In this document: positions 26,621 to 35,535 of the stretch, in pieces | How the letters are laid out: each line of letters starts with the position of its first letter | Position numbering within the stretch: position 1 is the stretch's first letter | Origin: Marinirhabdus sp050859505 | Lineage (GTDB): Bacteria; Bacteroidota; Bacteroidia; Flavobacteriales; Flavobacteriaceae | DNA length: 64,000 nucleotides | Assembly (NCBI RefSeq): GCF_050859505.1 | Contig: NZ_CP193934.1 | Span: 186,001 to 250,000 of the forward strand | Direction: 5' to 3' | Notes under the pieces: generated by a model | What the model was told of the DNA's origin: nothing | Seen by the model: the letters and a program-made list of their open reading frames with translations, nothing else | The model's database searches: none | Program-made: the position numbers and the translations under genes

Positions 26621-28126
26621 TTAGCGGTTTCGCCAAAAGAAAGGAGTAAACAAAATAAGCACGGTAAACAGCTCAAGTCTACCAATGAGCATTAAAAATG
26701 ATGCCCACCATTTTGCCGCTGTTGGCAAGTCTCCGTAATTATTTACAGGCCCTAAATCTCCTAGAGCTGGCCCAACATTACCTAATGTAGAAGCCGCTCC
26801 ACCAAGCGCTGTTTTATAGTCTAAACCTAGCCAGGAAAACACCAAAACTCCCATGATAAAAGAGAGCATATATAAAATGAAAAAACCCAAAACATTATAT
26901 ACAATAGGTTGTTGTACAGAACGATTGTTATATCGAACTGGCAAAATAGCATTGGGATGTAAGGTTCTTTTAAATTCTAAAATTCCATTTTTAATCATCA
27001 ATAAGTGCCTTACTACTTTAACACCTCCAGCTGTAGAACCGGCAGAGCCACCTAAAAACATCAACCCAAAGAAAAACACGACCAAAAAGGGCGTCCACAA
27101 TGTGTAATCTGCACTTATAAACCCAGTAGTGGTTATAATACTTAACACTTGGAACAACCCGTGACGAAAAGCACTTTCTGCTTTTCCCCAGACCATGGGA
27201 TGTGCAATGCTGGAAAGTGAAATATCTGCTTGAAGGTAAATAAGTACTGCTGCAATACCCGTAAATAATAACACTATGCCTGCATACCACTTAAACTCAT
27301 CGTCTTGTAATACGCGACTAAAGCGTCTTTTAAAAGCAAAATAACTTAATACAAAATTGGTTCCTGCCAGAAACATGAATACCATGATAATATATTGTAT
27401 AATGGGCTTGTCGTTCCAGTACGCAACACTCGCATTTTTAGTTGAAAACCCGCCCGTACTTAAGGTACTTAACGAGTGATTCATAGCGTCAAAAAGACTC
27501 ATTCCTGCTACTTTCAACAATATAGTTTCGGCAACAGTGTAGCTTACGTAAATAAGCCACAATCTTTTAGCGGTATCGGTAATTCTTGGATGTAATTTAT
27601 CGCCACCAGGCCCTGGGGCTTCAGCAGTAAAAAGCTGCATGCCACCTATACCTAATAATGGCAAAATAGCAATGGCAAGTACAATAATTCCCATACCACC
27701 AATCCAATGGGTGATACTACGCCAAAAGAGAACACCTTTTGGCAAGCTTTCAATATCGCTTAAAATAGAAGCTCCCGTCGTGGTATAACCACTCATGGTT
27801 TCAAAAAAGGCGTTAGCAAAACCTGGAATTGCTCCCGTAAAAAGATATGGCAAGGTGCCAATGAGCGCCATGGTAACCCATCCAAAGGTTACAATAATAT
27901 ACCCGTCTCTTTTTTGGATTTCCTTGCGGTGTTTTCGAGTTGTCAACATGACTGCACCACCTATAAGCAGTGTGGTTAAACCAGCTAAAAACATCTCCAA
28001 TACCACCCCATCTTTATACAAAAGGCTTATAAGTGCTGAAAGCAGCATAAATCCACCGTTTACAAGCAAAAGGAGCCCTAAAAGGTGGAAAATTATTTTA
28101 TAATTGAGGGAGGCAATGGGGCGCAT
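26621..28126 (-). CDS. trkH: TrkH potassium uptake channel subunit
   Basis: Membrane subunit of the Trk K+ uptake system. All four pore loops with their selectivity-filter glycines are visible: TTTGAS (115-120), STGGFS (223-228), TTTGF (332-336) and STLGNVGP (446-453). 501 aa, about ten hydrophobic segments, normal length. Its ATG overlaps the trkA TAA by one base (TAATG), so translation is coupled to its gating partner. Confidence 0.96.
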   Translation of the reverse strand: MRPIASLNYKIIFHLLGLLLLVNGGFMLLSALISLLYKDGVVLEMFLAGLTTLLIGGAVMLTTRKHRKEIQKRDGYIIVTFGWVTMALIGTLPYLFTGAIPGFANAFFETMSGYTTTGASILSDIESLPKGVLFWRSITHWIGGMGIIVLAIAILPLLGIGGMQLFTAEAPGPGGDKLHPRITDTAKRLWLIYVSYTVAETILLKVAGMSLFDAMNHSLSTLSTGGFSTKNASVAYWNDKPIIQYIIMVFMFLAGTNFVLSYFAFKRRFSRVLQDDEFKWYAGIVLLFTGIAAVLIYLQADISLSSIAHPMVWGKAESAFRHGLFQVLSIITTTGFISADYTLWTPFLVVFFFGLMFLGGSAGSTAGGVKVVRHLLMIKNGILEFKRTLHPNAILPVRYNNRSVQQPIVYNVLGFFILYMLSFIMGVLVFSWLGLDYKTALGGAASTLGNVGPALGDLGPVNNYGDLPTAAKWWASFLMLIGRLELFTVLILFTPFFWRNR

Positions 28127-29475
28127 TACACAAAGAGTTTTTCAACTTTAGAAATAGACTGTGGTAAACAACAAATTACGACTCTGTCACCGCTCATAAT
28201 TCTGAAATCACCCAAGGCAATAATGCCTTCACCATTTCTAACCACACCACCAATGATGGCCGAGCGTGGTAGATCGATATCTTTTATAAGTTTCCCAGAA
28301 ACATCAGAATTTGGTGTTACAACAAATTCCAAGAGTTCTGCGTTCATATTGTTAAGCTTGGTCATGGCAACTACCTCTCCTTTGCGCACATACCGGAAAA
28401 TAGTATTGGCTGCCAATAATTTCTTATTAATAAGGGTATCAATTCCAATGGATTGGGAGAGTTGGAAATAGTCCATATTCTCCACCAAAGCAATTGCTTT
28501 TTTAACTCCTTTGCTTTTAGCAACCAGGCACGACATAATATTGGTTTCGCTATTTCCTGTTACTGAAATAAATGCATCCATGTCTGCAATAGACTCTTCC
28601 ATTAAGAGCTCTACGTTTCGGCCGTCTCCGTTTATGACCAAACAGCTAGGGATTTCATCGGCAATATCAAAAGCTTTGCTCTGCTCTCTTTCAATTAATT
28701 TAACGCGAAAACTATTTTTACAGAGATCTCTCGCTGTTTTGTAGCCTATTTTACTTCCGCCAAGTATCATAACGTTTTTAATTTCCATCTTCACCTTACC
28801 CGTGAGTTTAAAAATTTCGTCAACACCTTTTTGGGTCGTGGTAAAATAAACCTGATCCCCTTCTTTAAATTGGGTATCGCCTCTTGGAATTAAGGTGTAT
28901 TGCGTTCCAAAACGTTGTATTGCCAGGGGCACATACTTTAACTCCGGATGTAATTCACCTACTTCTTTTACTGTTTTATCTACAAAAGCTGCAGTTCTGG
29001 ACAGGGAAAGACCAATCATAATAAGCGCTCCATTTTCAAAAACATAGGTGTCGTTAAATCCACTTTGGTTTAACAATAGGGATATTTCATTTGCTGCCAG
29101 CGCTTCTGGTGAAATGAGCTCATCAATTCCAAATTTTTTGAAACCTACTTCTTCCTGATTGTCTAAAAACTCGGTATTACTAATACGAGCAATTGTACGC
29201 TTGGCTCCTAATTGTTTGGCCAAAACACAAACGGTAATGTTAGTGGTCTCGCTACTGGTTACAGCAATTACCAAATCTGCTTGCGCTATTTGAGCATCTT
29301 TTAGGGTTGAAATAGAAGTAGCATCTCCCTTAATAACACGAATATCCAAATGTGTGTCTGCGTAGGTAAGTGTTTCCCTTTTATTATCTATTAATATAAT
29401 ATCCTGCGACTCGTACGATAAAAGTTTAGCTAGGTGAAACCCTACTTCGCCAGCGCCGGCTATAATTATTTTCAT
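28126..29475 (-). CDS. trkA: Trk system regulatory subunit TrkA
   Basis: Cytosolic nucleotide-binding ring protein that gates TrkH. Two RCK repeats: the first begins MKIIIAGAGEVGFHLAKLL with the acidic IDNKRE, the second VKNVMILGGSKIGYKTARDL about residue 230, each followed by a RCK_C domain. I start at ATG 29475 (449 aa, family length); the open frame upstream, about 80 residues, has a low-complexity composition and would run past the TAnnTTTG box at 29500-29507. First gene of the trkA-trkH-DUF3667-apaG run. Confidence 0.96.
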   Translation of the reverse strand: MKIIIAGAGEVGFHLAKLLSYESQDIILIDNKRETLTYADTHLDIRVIKGDATSISTLKDAQIAQADLVIAVTSSETTNITVCVLAKQLGAKRTIARISNTEFLDNQEEVGFKKFGIDELISPEALAANEISLLLNQSGFNDTYVFENGALIMIGLSLSRTAAFVDKTVKEVGELHPELKYVPLAIQRFGTQYTLIPRGDTQFKEGDQVYFTTTQKGVDEIFKLTGKVKMEIKNVMILGGSKIGYKTARDLCKNSFRVKLIEREQSKAFDIADEIPSCLVINGDGRNVELLMEESIADMDAFISVTGNSETNIMSCLVAKSKGVKKAIALVENMDYFQLSQSIGIDTLINKKLLAANTIFRYVRKGEVVAMTKLNNMNAELLEFVVTPNSDVSGKLIKDIDLPRSAIIGGVVRNGEGIIALGDFRIMSGDRVVICCLPQSISKVEKLFV

Positions 29476-29499
29476 GAAGTGTAGATGAAATACGTTGGG

Positions 29500-29507
29500 C
29501 AAAGGTA
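29500..29507 (-). promoter_or_regulatory. trkA -7 promoter box TACCTTTG
   Basis: Exact TAnnTTTG match on the minus strand, 24 bp before the trkA ATG; supports the short trkA start. Confidence 0.55.
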
Positions 29508-29606
29508 CGATAGAAATATAAACTAACGTAAAAATGATTAGCTTCTGTTTACATGCCAAAGCAATAAACCTATAGATGAATATTAAAATTTTCAACAAAA
29601 AGTACG

Positions 29607-29614
29607 TAGCTTTG
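29607..29614 (+). promoter_or_regulatory. ubiE -7 promoter box TAGCTTTG
   Basis: Exact TAnnTTTG match, 15 bp before ATG 29630, predicting a leader of about 10 bases and excluding the in-frame ATG at 29576. Confidence 0.6.
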
Positions 29615-29629
29615 CACCCGCAAAAACCT

Positions 29630-30361
29630 ATGGAAGAGAAAGTAACCCCGTATAAAGATAGCGACCGCGATAAAAAGGAACAGGTAGAACAAATGTTCGA
29701 CACTATTTCTGGCAATTACGACGGTCTTAACCGCGTTATTTCTTTGGGGATAGACCAAAAATGGCGTAAAAAAGTGGTAACACTGGTTGCTGAAGTAAAC
29801 CCAGATTCTATTTTAGATATTGCCACGGGCACTGGCGATTTGGCATTACAATTTGCTGCAAAAATTCCTGCATCTACTATCGTCGGGCTAGACCTTAGTG
29901 AAGGGATGCTGTCTGTTGCCCGCAAAAAAGTGGAAGGGAAACCCATTTCAGAAAAGGTACGCTTTGTAAAAGGAGATAGTGAACATCTTCCTTTTGAAGA
30001 CAATAGTTTTGATGCTATTACCGTTTCCTTCGGTATTCGAAATTTTGAAACTTTGGAAAAGGGCTTAGCAGAAATTGTACGCGTTTTAAAACCGAATGGT
30101 AGATTCGTGATTTTGGAAACCTCAGTTCCCACTAAATTTCCTTTTAAACAGGGGTATTATTTTTACTCCAAAGGTATTTTACCTATTATTGGACGCCTAT
30201 TTTCAAAAGACAAAGTGGCGTACAAATATTTAAGCGAAAGCGCGGCTGTTTTTCCACATGGTGAAAAACTCAACAATATTTTACGAAAAATTGGGTTTAT
30301 AGAGGTGAAAAACAAACCGCAAACCTTTGGTGTAGCAACCATTTATACGGCAAGCAAATAA
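29630..30361 (+). CDS. ubiE: demethylmenaquinone methyltransferase
   Basis: SAM-dependent methyltransferase (UbiE/MenG) that completes menaquinone synthesis, the quinone that Na+-NQR reduces in this group. Seen: MFDTISGNYDGLNRVISLGI, the SAM loop ILDIATGTGDLALQFA, LDLSEGML, and ITVSFGIRNFETLEKGLAE. The start at 29630 (MEEKVTPY, 243 aa) is chosen because the promoter box lies between it and an upstream ATG. The TAA overlaps the ATG of porT by one base; this ubiE-porT pairing is familiar from Flavobacteriia. Confidence 0.96.
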   Translation: MEEKVTPYKDSDRDKKEQVEQMFDTISGNYDGLNRVISLGIDQKWRKKVVTLVAEVNPDSILDIATGTGDLALQFAAKIPASTIVGLDLSEGMLSVARKKVEGKPISEKVRFVKGDSEHLPFEDNSFDAITVSFGIRNFETLEKGLAEIVRVLKPNGRFVILETSVPTKFPFKQGYYFYSKGILPIIGRLFSKDKVAYKYLSESAAVFPHGEKLNNILRKIGFIEVKNKPQTFGVATIYTASK

Positions 30362-31071
30362 TGATAAAGAGACTATTTTTTTTACTGGCAATACTATTTA
30401 CAATCCAATCTGCACAGGCACAGCTTTTTAGCAAGGAACGGTTAGCAAACCTAGAAACGTTTGACAATAAATTTTTAACCTATGGGTATTTTTTAGGTTT
30501 TAATAGCTACGATTTCAAAATTGAATACGAAAACCAAGCTCAAGACGATAATACCGATATTCTTGTAGAAAGCCAGTCTGGATTTAATGTGGGTCTTGTG
30601 GGCGATATGCGCATAAATAGAAACATTAATTTACGACTGGAGCCGGGATTATATTTTGCACAACGAAACCTTATTTTTCCAAATTTTGAAGAAGAACGGG
30701 ACTTTTTACGCGAGACCAAATCTACCTACATCCACATACCACTTTTGGTAAAATTTTCTACCGAACGTTTAAATAACTTTAAGCCCTTTATTGTGGCAGG
30801 GGTATCGCGATCTTTTAACCTTTCAAGCAATCAAGATAACCCAGAGGACAACGAACAAGGACAGTTTAGAATGACCTCGGGCACCGGTTACTTTGAACTT
30901 GGTTTTGGCATAGACTTTTATTTATTCTACTTTAAATTTACGCCTTCTATACGTGGAGTTTTTGCCACAAGTAATGAGTTGGTAGCAGATGATGATCCAA
31001 ATTCTCCTTGGACAGGAAATATTAGCAGTTTGTCTACACGAGGTATTTTTATAAATTTCACCTTTCAATAG
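30361..31071 (+). CDS. porT: PorT-like type IX secretion/outer membrane beta-barrel protein
   Basis: A 236-aa outer membrane beta-barrel protein with signal peptide MIKRLFFLLAILFTIQSAQA cut before QLFSKE. Alternating strands such as INLRLEPGLYFAQRN, YIHIPLLVKFST and FELGFGIDFYLFYFKFTPSI, ending in an aromatic (FINFTFQ), fit an eight-stranded barrel. Its length and one-base coupling to ubiE match PorT/SprT, a protein needed for T9SS function in Porphyromonas and Flavobacterium; other PorT-family barrels have no such role, so the T9SS assignment rests on context. Its last 7 bases overlap the convergent methyltransferase gene. Confidence 0.8.
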   Translation: MIKRLFFLLAILFTIQSAQAQLFSKERLANLETFDNKFLTYGYFLGFNSYDFKIEYENQAQDDNTDILVESQSGFNVGLVGDMRINRNINLRLEPGLYFAQRNLIFPNFEEERDFLRETKSTYIHIPLLVKFSTERLNNFKPFIVAGVSRSFNLSSNQDNPEDNEQGQFRMTSGTGYFELGFGIDFYLFYFKFTPSIRGVFATSNELVADDDPNSPWTGNISSLSTRGIFINFTFQ

Positions 31072-31784
31072 GCACGTTTAAACTCGCTTAGTAAAATAGC
31101 TGTTGCAGTTGCTACGTTTAAGCTTTCGGCTGTAGTATTTCCAAATTGAGGAATGCTTATTTTTTCTGAAATGATTGCTGAAATTTCTTCAGAAACTCCA
31201 TTAGCTTCATTACCCAACACTATAATTCCTTCTGGAGGCATCCTATTTTTATACACGTTTTTCCCATCTAAAAAAGCACCAAAAGTGGGCAAAGTTGAAT
31301 TTTGAAGCACATCGGCTAATAAAACATACTGCACCGAAACTCTTGCAATACTTCCCATGGTAGCCTGGATCACTTTAGGGTTGTAACAATCTGTTGTATC
31401 CCGTGAACATACTAACTGCGTCACACCAAACCAATCACACAGCCTAATAATAGTGCCCAAATTTCCAGGATCACGCACTGCGTCCAGTGCTACCACAAGA
31501 CCACTGTCCTTAAATTTTTGGAGCGAAGGTTTTTCAAAAACGGCCAGCGAGGAATTGGGTGTTTTTAAGCTGCTTATTTTTTTAAGCTCTTGGGGTGAAA
31601 TATGTCTATGGTTCTTTTCTGTAACTTCGGAAATTTCTGTAGAAAAAAAGGTGTTCAATTGTAATCCTTCGGCCAATAATTCTTTTATAACTTTAGGGCC
31701 TTCAGCAATAAAAAGATTCCGTGCATCACGGTACTTTTTTTGTTGTAATTGCGTTATTGATTTTATTTCACTTTTACTTATCAA
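31065..31784 (-). CDS. TrmH/SpoU family RNA 2'-O-methyltransferase
   Basis: SPOUT-fold RNA ribose methyltransferase. Motifs: the substrate-binding domain KKYRDARNLFIAEGPKVIKELL, motif 1 region ALDAVRDPGNLGTIIRL, motif 2 GIIVLGNEANGVSEEI, and motif 3 IPQFGNTTAESLNVATATAI, which together form the knotted SAM site. I use TTG at 31784 (ISKSEIKSITQLQQKKY), because there is no ATG at the family start and the frame upstream overlaps the divergent gene. 239 aa. The target (23S rRNA or tRNA) cannot be told from sequence. A TACTTTTG box lies at 31838-31845, inside the coding region of the divergent BamA-like gene. Confidence 0.85.
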   Translation of the reverse strand: MISKSEIKSITQLQQKKYRDARNLFIAEGPKVIKELLAEGLQLNTFFSTEISEVTEKNHRHISPQELKKISSLKTPNSSLAVFEKPSLQKFKDSGLVVALDAVRDPGNLGTIIRLCDWFGVTQLVCSRDTTDCYNPKVIQATMGSIARVSVQYVLLADVLQNSTLPTFGAFLDGKNVYKNRMPPEGIIVLGNEANGVSEEISAIISEKISIPQFGNTTAESLNVATATAILLSEFKRAY

Positions 31785-31792
31785 AATTATCC

Positions 31793-31800
31793 TATTTTTG
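31793..31800 (+). promoter_or_regulatory. -7 promoter box TATTTTTG for BamA-like gene
   Basis: Exact TAnnTTTG match, 21 bp before the TTG start at 31822. Confidence 0.5.
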
Positions 31801-31821
31801 AATTTCAGTAAAGACAACAGC

Positions 31822-34380
31822 TTGGTCCAAACACATACAAAAGTAGCATTTATTTTAGGAGTCACACTACTCTTGGTTTCGTGTAATGCAGTAAAATACG
31901 TTCCCGACGACCAATTTTTACTCACTGAAAACACCATTACCGTAGACGGAGAAGAAACTGGAAACAACGAACCGTACTCCTACCTTACCCAACGTCCCAA
32001 TACAAAATTCCCGCTTTTGGGGATTCCTGTTGGCTTACATATTTACAATCTTGCCAATCCAAAACCAGATTCTACCTTTCAGGCCTGGCTACATAAAAAG
32101 CCACGACGGGAAGAGCGCTTGGTAACTCTTTTATCCCGGAAGCAATTAACGGCGCTAGACAGCTCTTACATAAAATTTAACCAGTTTTTACAGCGTGCCG
32201 GCGACGCACCCGTGATTGTTTCGGAAGATAGAAACAAAAAATCGGTGACACAGCTGGAACGCTATTATGCCAGTTTAGGTTATTTTAACGCCAAGGCAAA
32301 ACACAAAGTTGTTACAGACTCCAGCAAAGAGAAACGTGCCTCTGTAGCCTATGAAGTTATTAAAGCAGATCCCTATTTTATAGATTCTATTGCGTACACT
32401 ATTAGCTCCCCCTTAGTGGATTCGCTCTTTAAGCAAACCAAAAACGAAGCATTTCTAGTAGCTGGAGAGCAATACAAACGGAGTAATTTTATAAACGAAA
32501 TTGATAGATTGACGATACAATTCAGGAATTCTGGGATGTATTATTTTGATCAGGATTATGTAACCTTTAAAGGGGATACGGTAAAAACAGACCATAAAGC
32601 AAACATCACCTATGTAATTCCAGACAGACGTATCACAAAAGATGACAGCACGATAACCGTGCCTTTTAAGATCTACACGGTAAACGACGTGCGGGTAGTA
32701 ACAGACTATACATTTGCAAACAGTACCAAATCATTTACAGACTCTATCACTCATAATGGCTATAAACTCTATGGCTATGAAGAGATAAAATATAAACCGA
32801 AGGCCATCACAGATGCGCTTACTATTACACCAGGCACTATTTTTAAAGATATAGACAGGAACCTTACCTACAACCAGATTAGTGATTTAAAAATTTTTAA
32901 ATACCCTAACATTTCATACCAAGAAGATCCAGAGGATAGCACCGGACTTATTGCCACCATTTTATTATCCCCACAGAAAAAATACAATGGAGAAGTAACT
33001 TTTGACGCCTACACCTCTGCGTTGCAACCTTTTGGAACTGGTTTTAGTGCTTCCCTACTCATTAGAAATGTTTTTAGAGGAGCAGAAACATTACAAATTT
33101 CAGGAAGTGGTAGTGTGGGATCCTCGGCAGATAGAGATGTTGGATTTTTCGGTACTTCAGATATTGGAACGAGTGTTCGATTATCGTTTCCGCGAATTTT
33201 ATTTCCGCTGAAAACCGACAAGCTTATCCCGAAGTATATGTCGCCCTCCACCAATTTAAGTGTTGGAGTAAACCTTCAGAGCAATATTGGACTGGACCGC
33301 CAAAATTATTCCGGGAAATTTAATTACCGCTGGAAACCCTCTAAAATCAGGACAAACGAGTTCGATTTATTCGATATTCAGTATGTTCGAAACTTAAATG
33401 TAAACAACTATTTTAATGTCTACCAAAGCTCCTACGAAAGGCTCAATGAGATAGCCCGCACTACAGGATACAATTTTAGCAATGCAGAGATGGCAAACAC
33501 ACCAAGTCTTACCATACCTGAAGAAACAGATGATTTTATAAATAGTGTCTTGCTGGAAGCAGATCCTACTTTAAATGTAAGTGAAGATCAGTTTCAAGAA
33601 ATTTTGAGCATTGCAGAGCGTAAGTTTCGTTTAAGCGAAGACAATTTAATTTTTGCTACTTCCTTTACCTGGCTCCAGGACACCCGAGAAAATATTTTTG
33701 ACAAAAGCTGGACCCGCTTTCGATGGAAATTAGCTTCTGCGGGAACTATTTTATCTGGCTTGAGTGCCTTGACAGGAGCAGAAGAAAACGAAAACAGCAA
33801 TAAAGAAATAGGCGGGGTGGCCTATTCTCAATATATAAAAGGAGAAGCCGAAGTCATAAAACACTGGACTCTTTTTGACAATAACGTATTTGCCGCAAGA
33901 GCATTTATTGGTCTTGCTATTCCTTATGGCAACAGTAACAACGTGCCTTTTACACGAAGCTATTTTGCAGGTGGAACCAACGATAATCGTGGGTGGAGAG
34001 CTTATAGTTTAGGACCGGGAACCAGTGGTGGCGTTTTAGATTTTAACGAAGCAAACTTTAAACTTGCCTTTAATGGCGAATACCGATACACTATTTTAGG
34101 AGCTTTTAAAGGAGCCTTTTTTGTGGATGTAGGTAATATCTGGAATGTATTGGACGACCAGGCAGATAACGAAGTTGTTACTTTTGATGGTATCCAAGAC
34201 CTTAAAGAACTAGCGGTAGCCTCAGGATTCGGTATTAGATACGACTTTGGATTTTTTGTGATACGGTTTGATATTGGTTTTAAAACCCACGATCCCGGAC
34301 GTCCAGAAGGGGAACGCTGGTTTAAGGATTACAACTTCCAGAACGCTGTGTATAACATAGGGATTAACTATCCGTTCTAA
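31822..34380 (+). CDS. BamA/TamA-like outer membrane lipoprotein
   Basis: Outer membrane protein of the Omp85-like class, 852 aa from a TTG start at 31822 (VQTHTKVAFILGVTLLLVSC). That start gives a lipoprotein signal with Cys21; the open frame continues far upstream but there overlaps the methyltransferase gene on the other strand and is not coding-like. The N-terminal half carries POTRA-like segments (for example QLERYYASLGYFNAKAKHKV and the KAITDALTITPGTIFKD region); the C-terminal half is a 16-strand-type barrel ending FQNAVYNIGINYPF, with RSYFAGGTNDNRGWRAYSLG matching the conserved lid-loop motif of BamA/TamA. I infer insertion of beta-barrel proteins or lipids into the outer membrane; many Bacteroidota carry several such paralogues. 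Confidence 0.85.
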   Translation: MVQTHTKVAFILGVTLLLVSCNAVKYVPDDQFLLTENTITVDGEETGNNEPYSYLTQRPNTKFPLLGIPVGLHIYNLANPKPDSTFQAWLHKKPRREERLVTLLSRKQLTALDSSYIKFNQFLQRAGDAPVIVSEDRNKKSVTQLERYYASLGYFNAKAKHKVVTDSSKEKRASVAYEVIKADPYFIDSIAYTISSPLVDSLFKQTKNEAFLVAGEQYKRSNFINEIDRLTIQFRNSGMYYFDQDYVTFKGDTVKTDHKANITYVIPDRRITKDDSTITVPFKIYTVNDVRVVTDYTFANSTKSFTDSITHNGYKLYGYEEIKYKPKAITDALTITPGTIFKDIDRNLTYNQISDLKIFKYPNISYQEDPEDSTGLIATILLSPQKKYNGEVTFDAYTSALQPFGTGFSASLLIRNVFRGAETLQISGSGSVGSSADRDVGFFGTSDIGTSVRLSFPRILFPLKTDKLIPKYMSPSTNLSVGVNLQSNIGLDRQNYSGKFNYRWKPSKIRTNEFDLFDIQYVRNLNVNNYFNVYQSSYERLNEIARTTGYNFSNAEMANTPSLTIPEETDDFINSVLLEADPTLNVSEDQFQEILSIAERKFRLSEDNLIFATSFTWLQDTRENIFDKSWTRFRWKLASAGTILSGLSALTGAEENENSNKEIGGVAYSQYIKGEAEVIKHWTLFDNNVFAARAFIGLAIPYGNSNNVPFTRSYFAGGTNDNRGWRAYSLGPGTSGGVLDFNEANFKLAFNGEYRYTILGAFKGAFFVDVGNIWNVLDDQADNEVVTFDGIQDLKELAVASGFGIRYDFGFFVIRFDIGFKTHDPGRPEGERWFKDYNFQNAVYNIGINYPF
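31838..31845 (-). promoter_or_regulatory. -7 promoter box TACTTTTG for TrmH-type gene
   Basis: Exact TAnnTTTG match on the minus strand; lies inside the 5' end of the divergent BamA-like gene, so the two transcripts would overlap at their 5' ends. Confidence 0.4.
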
Positions 34381-34395
34381 CCCAGCAATTTTTAT

Positions 34396-34403
34396 TATTT
34401 TTG
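34396..34403 (+). promoter_or_regulatory. fbaA -7 promoter box TATTTTTG
   Basis: Exact TAnnTTTG match 19 bp before the aldolase ATG. Confidence 0.55.
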
Positions 34404-34422
34404 CGGTTCAAAATACGCTACT

Positions 34423-35490
34423 ATGAGCCACACCATTTTACCGGGCGTTGCAACCGGAAGACAAGTGCAACAAATTCATAAACTTGCAAAAGAAAAAGCA
34501 TTTGCATTACCTGCCGTAAACGTTACTAGTTCTAGTACCGTAAATACGGTGATGGAAACTGCTGCCGAGCTGAATGCTCCGGTGATTGTTCAATTTTCGA
34601 ATGGTGGGTGTCTATTTAACGCTGGAAAAGGGTTGAACAATGATGGTGAAAGAGCAGCCATCGCTGGTGGTGTAGCGGGCGCTAAACACGTACACGAGTT
34701 GGCAGAATTATACGGTGCAACAGTGATTTTACATACAGATCATTGTGCAAAAAAATTACTGCCTTGGATAGATGGTTTGCTGGATGCGAGTGAAGTTTAT
34801 TACAAGCAACACGGAGTGCCTTTGTATAGTTCGCACATGATAGATCTTTCTGAAGAGCCTATTGAAGAAAACATAGAAATCTCTAAAAGATACCTGGAGC
34901 GCATGTCTAAAATGGGGATGACGCTAGAAATAGAATTGGGGATTACGGGTGGCGAAGAAGATGGTGTAGATAATACCGATGTAGATTCGTCAAAATTATA
35001 TACCCAGCCAGATGAAGTAGCGTATGCGTATGAAGAACTCCTTAAGGTGAGCGACCAATTTACAATTGCTGCTGCCTTCGGAAATGTGCACGGGGTGTAC
35101 AAACCAGGAAATGTAAAATTAACGCCTATTATTCTGAAAAATTCTCAGGAATATGTTCAGAAAAAATTTGGAACTGGGCACAATCCTATTGATTTTGTAT
35201 TCCACGGCGGAAGTGGTTCTACCCTAGAAGAAATTCGTGAAGCCATTGGCTATGGTGTGATTAAGATGAATATTGACACAGATCTTCAATTTGCCTATAC
35301 CGAAGGAGCTCGCGATTATATCGCAAAACATATGGAATACCTAAAAACACAAATAGGAAATCCTGAAGGAACAGAATTACCAAACAAAAAATATTACGAT
35401 CCAAGAAAGTGGTTGCGCGAAAGCGAGTTAACCTTCAAAAAACGATTAGCGCGTTCTTTTGAAGACCTTAATAATATTAACACACTCTAA
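34423..35490 (+). CDS. fbaA: class II fructose-1,6-bisphosphate aldolase
   Basis: Zinc-dependent aldolase of glycolysis and gluconeogenesis, splitting fructose-1,6-bisphosphate into two triose phosphates. 355 aa, the long class II (E. coli FbaA) type. Seen: ALPAVNVTSSSTVNTVMETA, HTDHCAKK with Asp106 and zinc ligand His107, the EIELGITGGEEDGVDN stretch, and FHGGSGSTLEEIREAI with the later NIDTDLQFA phosphate site. It has its own TAnnTTTG box and precedes accD by 45 bp. Confidence 0.97.
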   Translation: MSHTILPGVATGRQVQQIHKLAKEKAFALPAVNVTSSSTVNTVMETAAELNAPVIVQFSNGGCLFNAGKGLNNDGERAAIAGGVAGAKHVHELAELYGATVILHTDHCAKKLLPWIDGLLDASEVYYKQHGVPLYSSHMIDLSEEPIEENIEISKRYLERMSKMGMTLEIELGITGGEEDGVDNTDVDSSKLYTQPDEVAYAYEELLKVSDQFTIAAAFGNVHGVYKPGNVKLTPIILKNSQEYVQKKFGTGHNPIDFVFHGGSGSTLEEIREAIGYGVIKMNIDTDLQFAYTEGARDYIAKHMEYLKTQIGNPEGTELPNKKYYDPRKWLRESELTFKKRLARSFEDLNNINTL

Positions 35491-35535
35491 GATTTCCTAT
35501 ATTTGAATTACGAACCCTCCTCAATCGAAAAACAT

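Noticed and set aside
29476..29715. N-terminal extension of trkA
   Set aside because: It runs beyond the TAnnTTTG box and overlaps the ubiE start on the other strand; TrkA homologues begin at MKIIIAGAGEVG.
31453..31821. N-terminal extension of the BamA-like gene
   Set aside because: It is antisense to the TrmH-type coding region and would bury the lipoprotein signal at residue 144.
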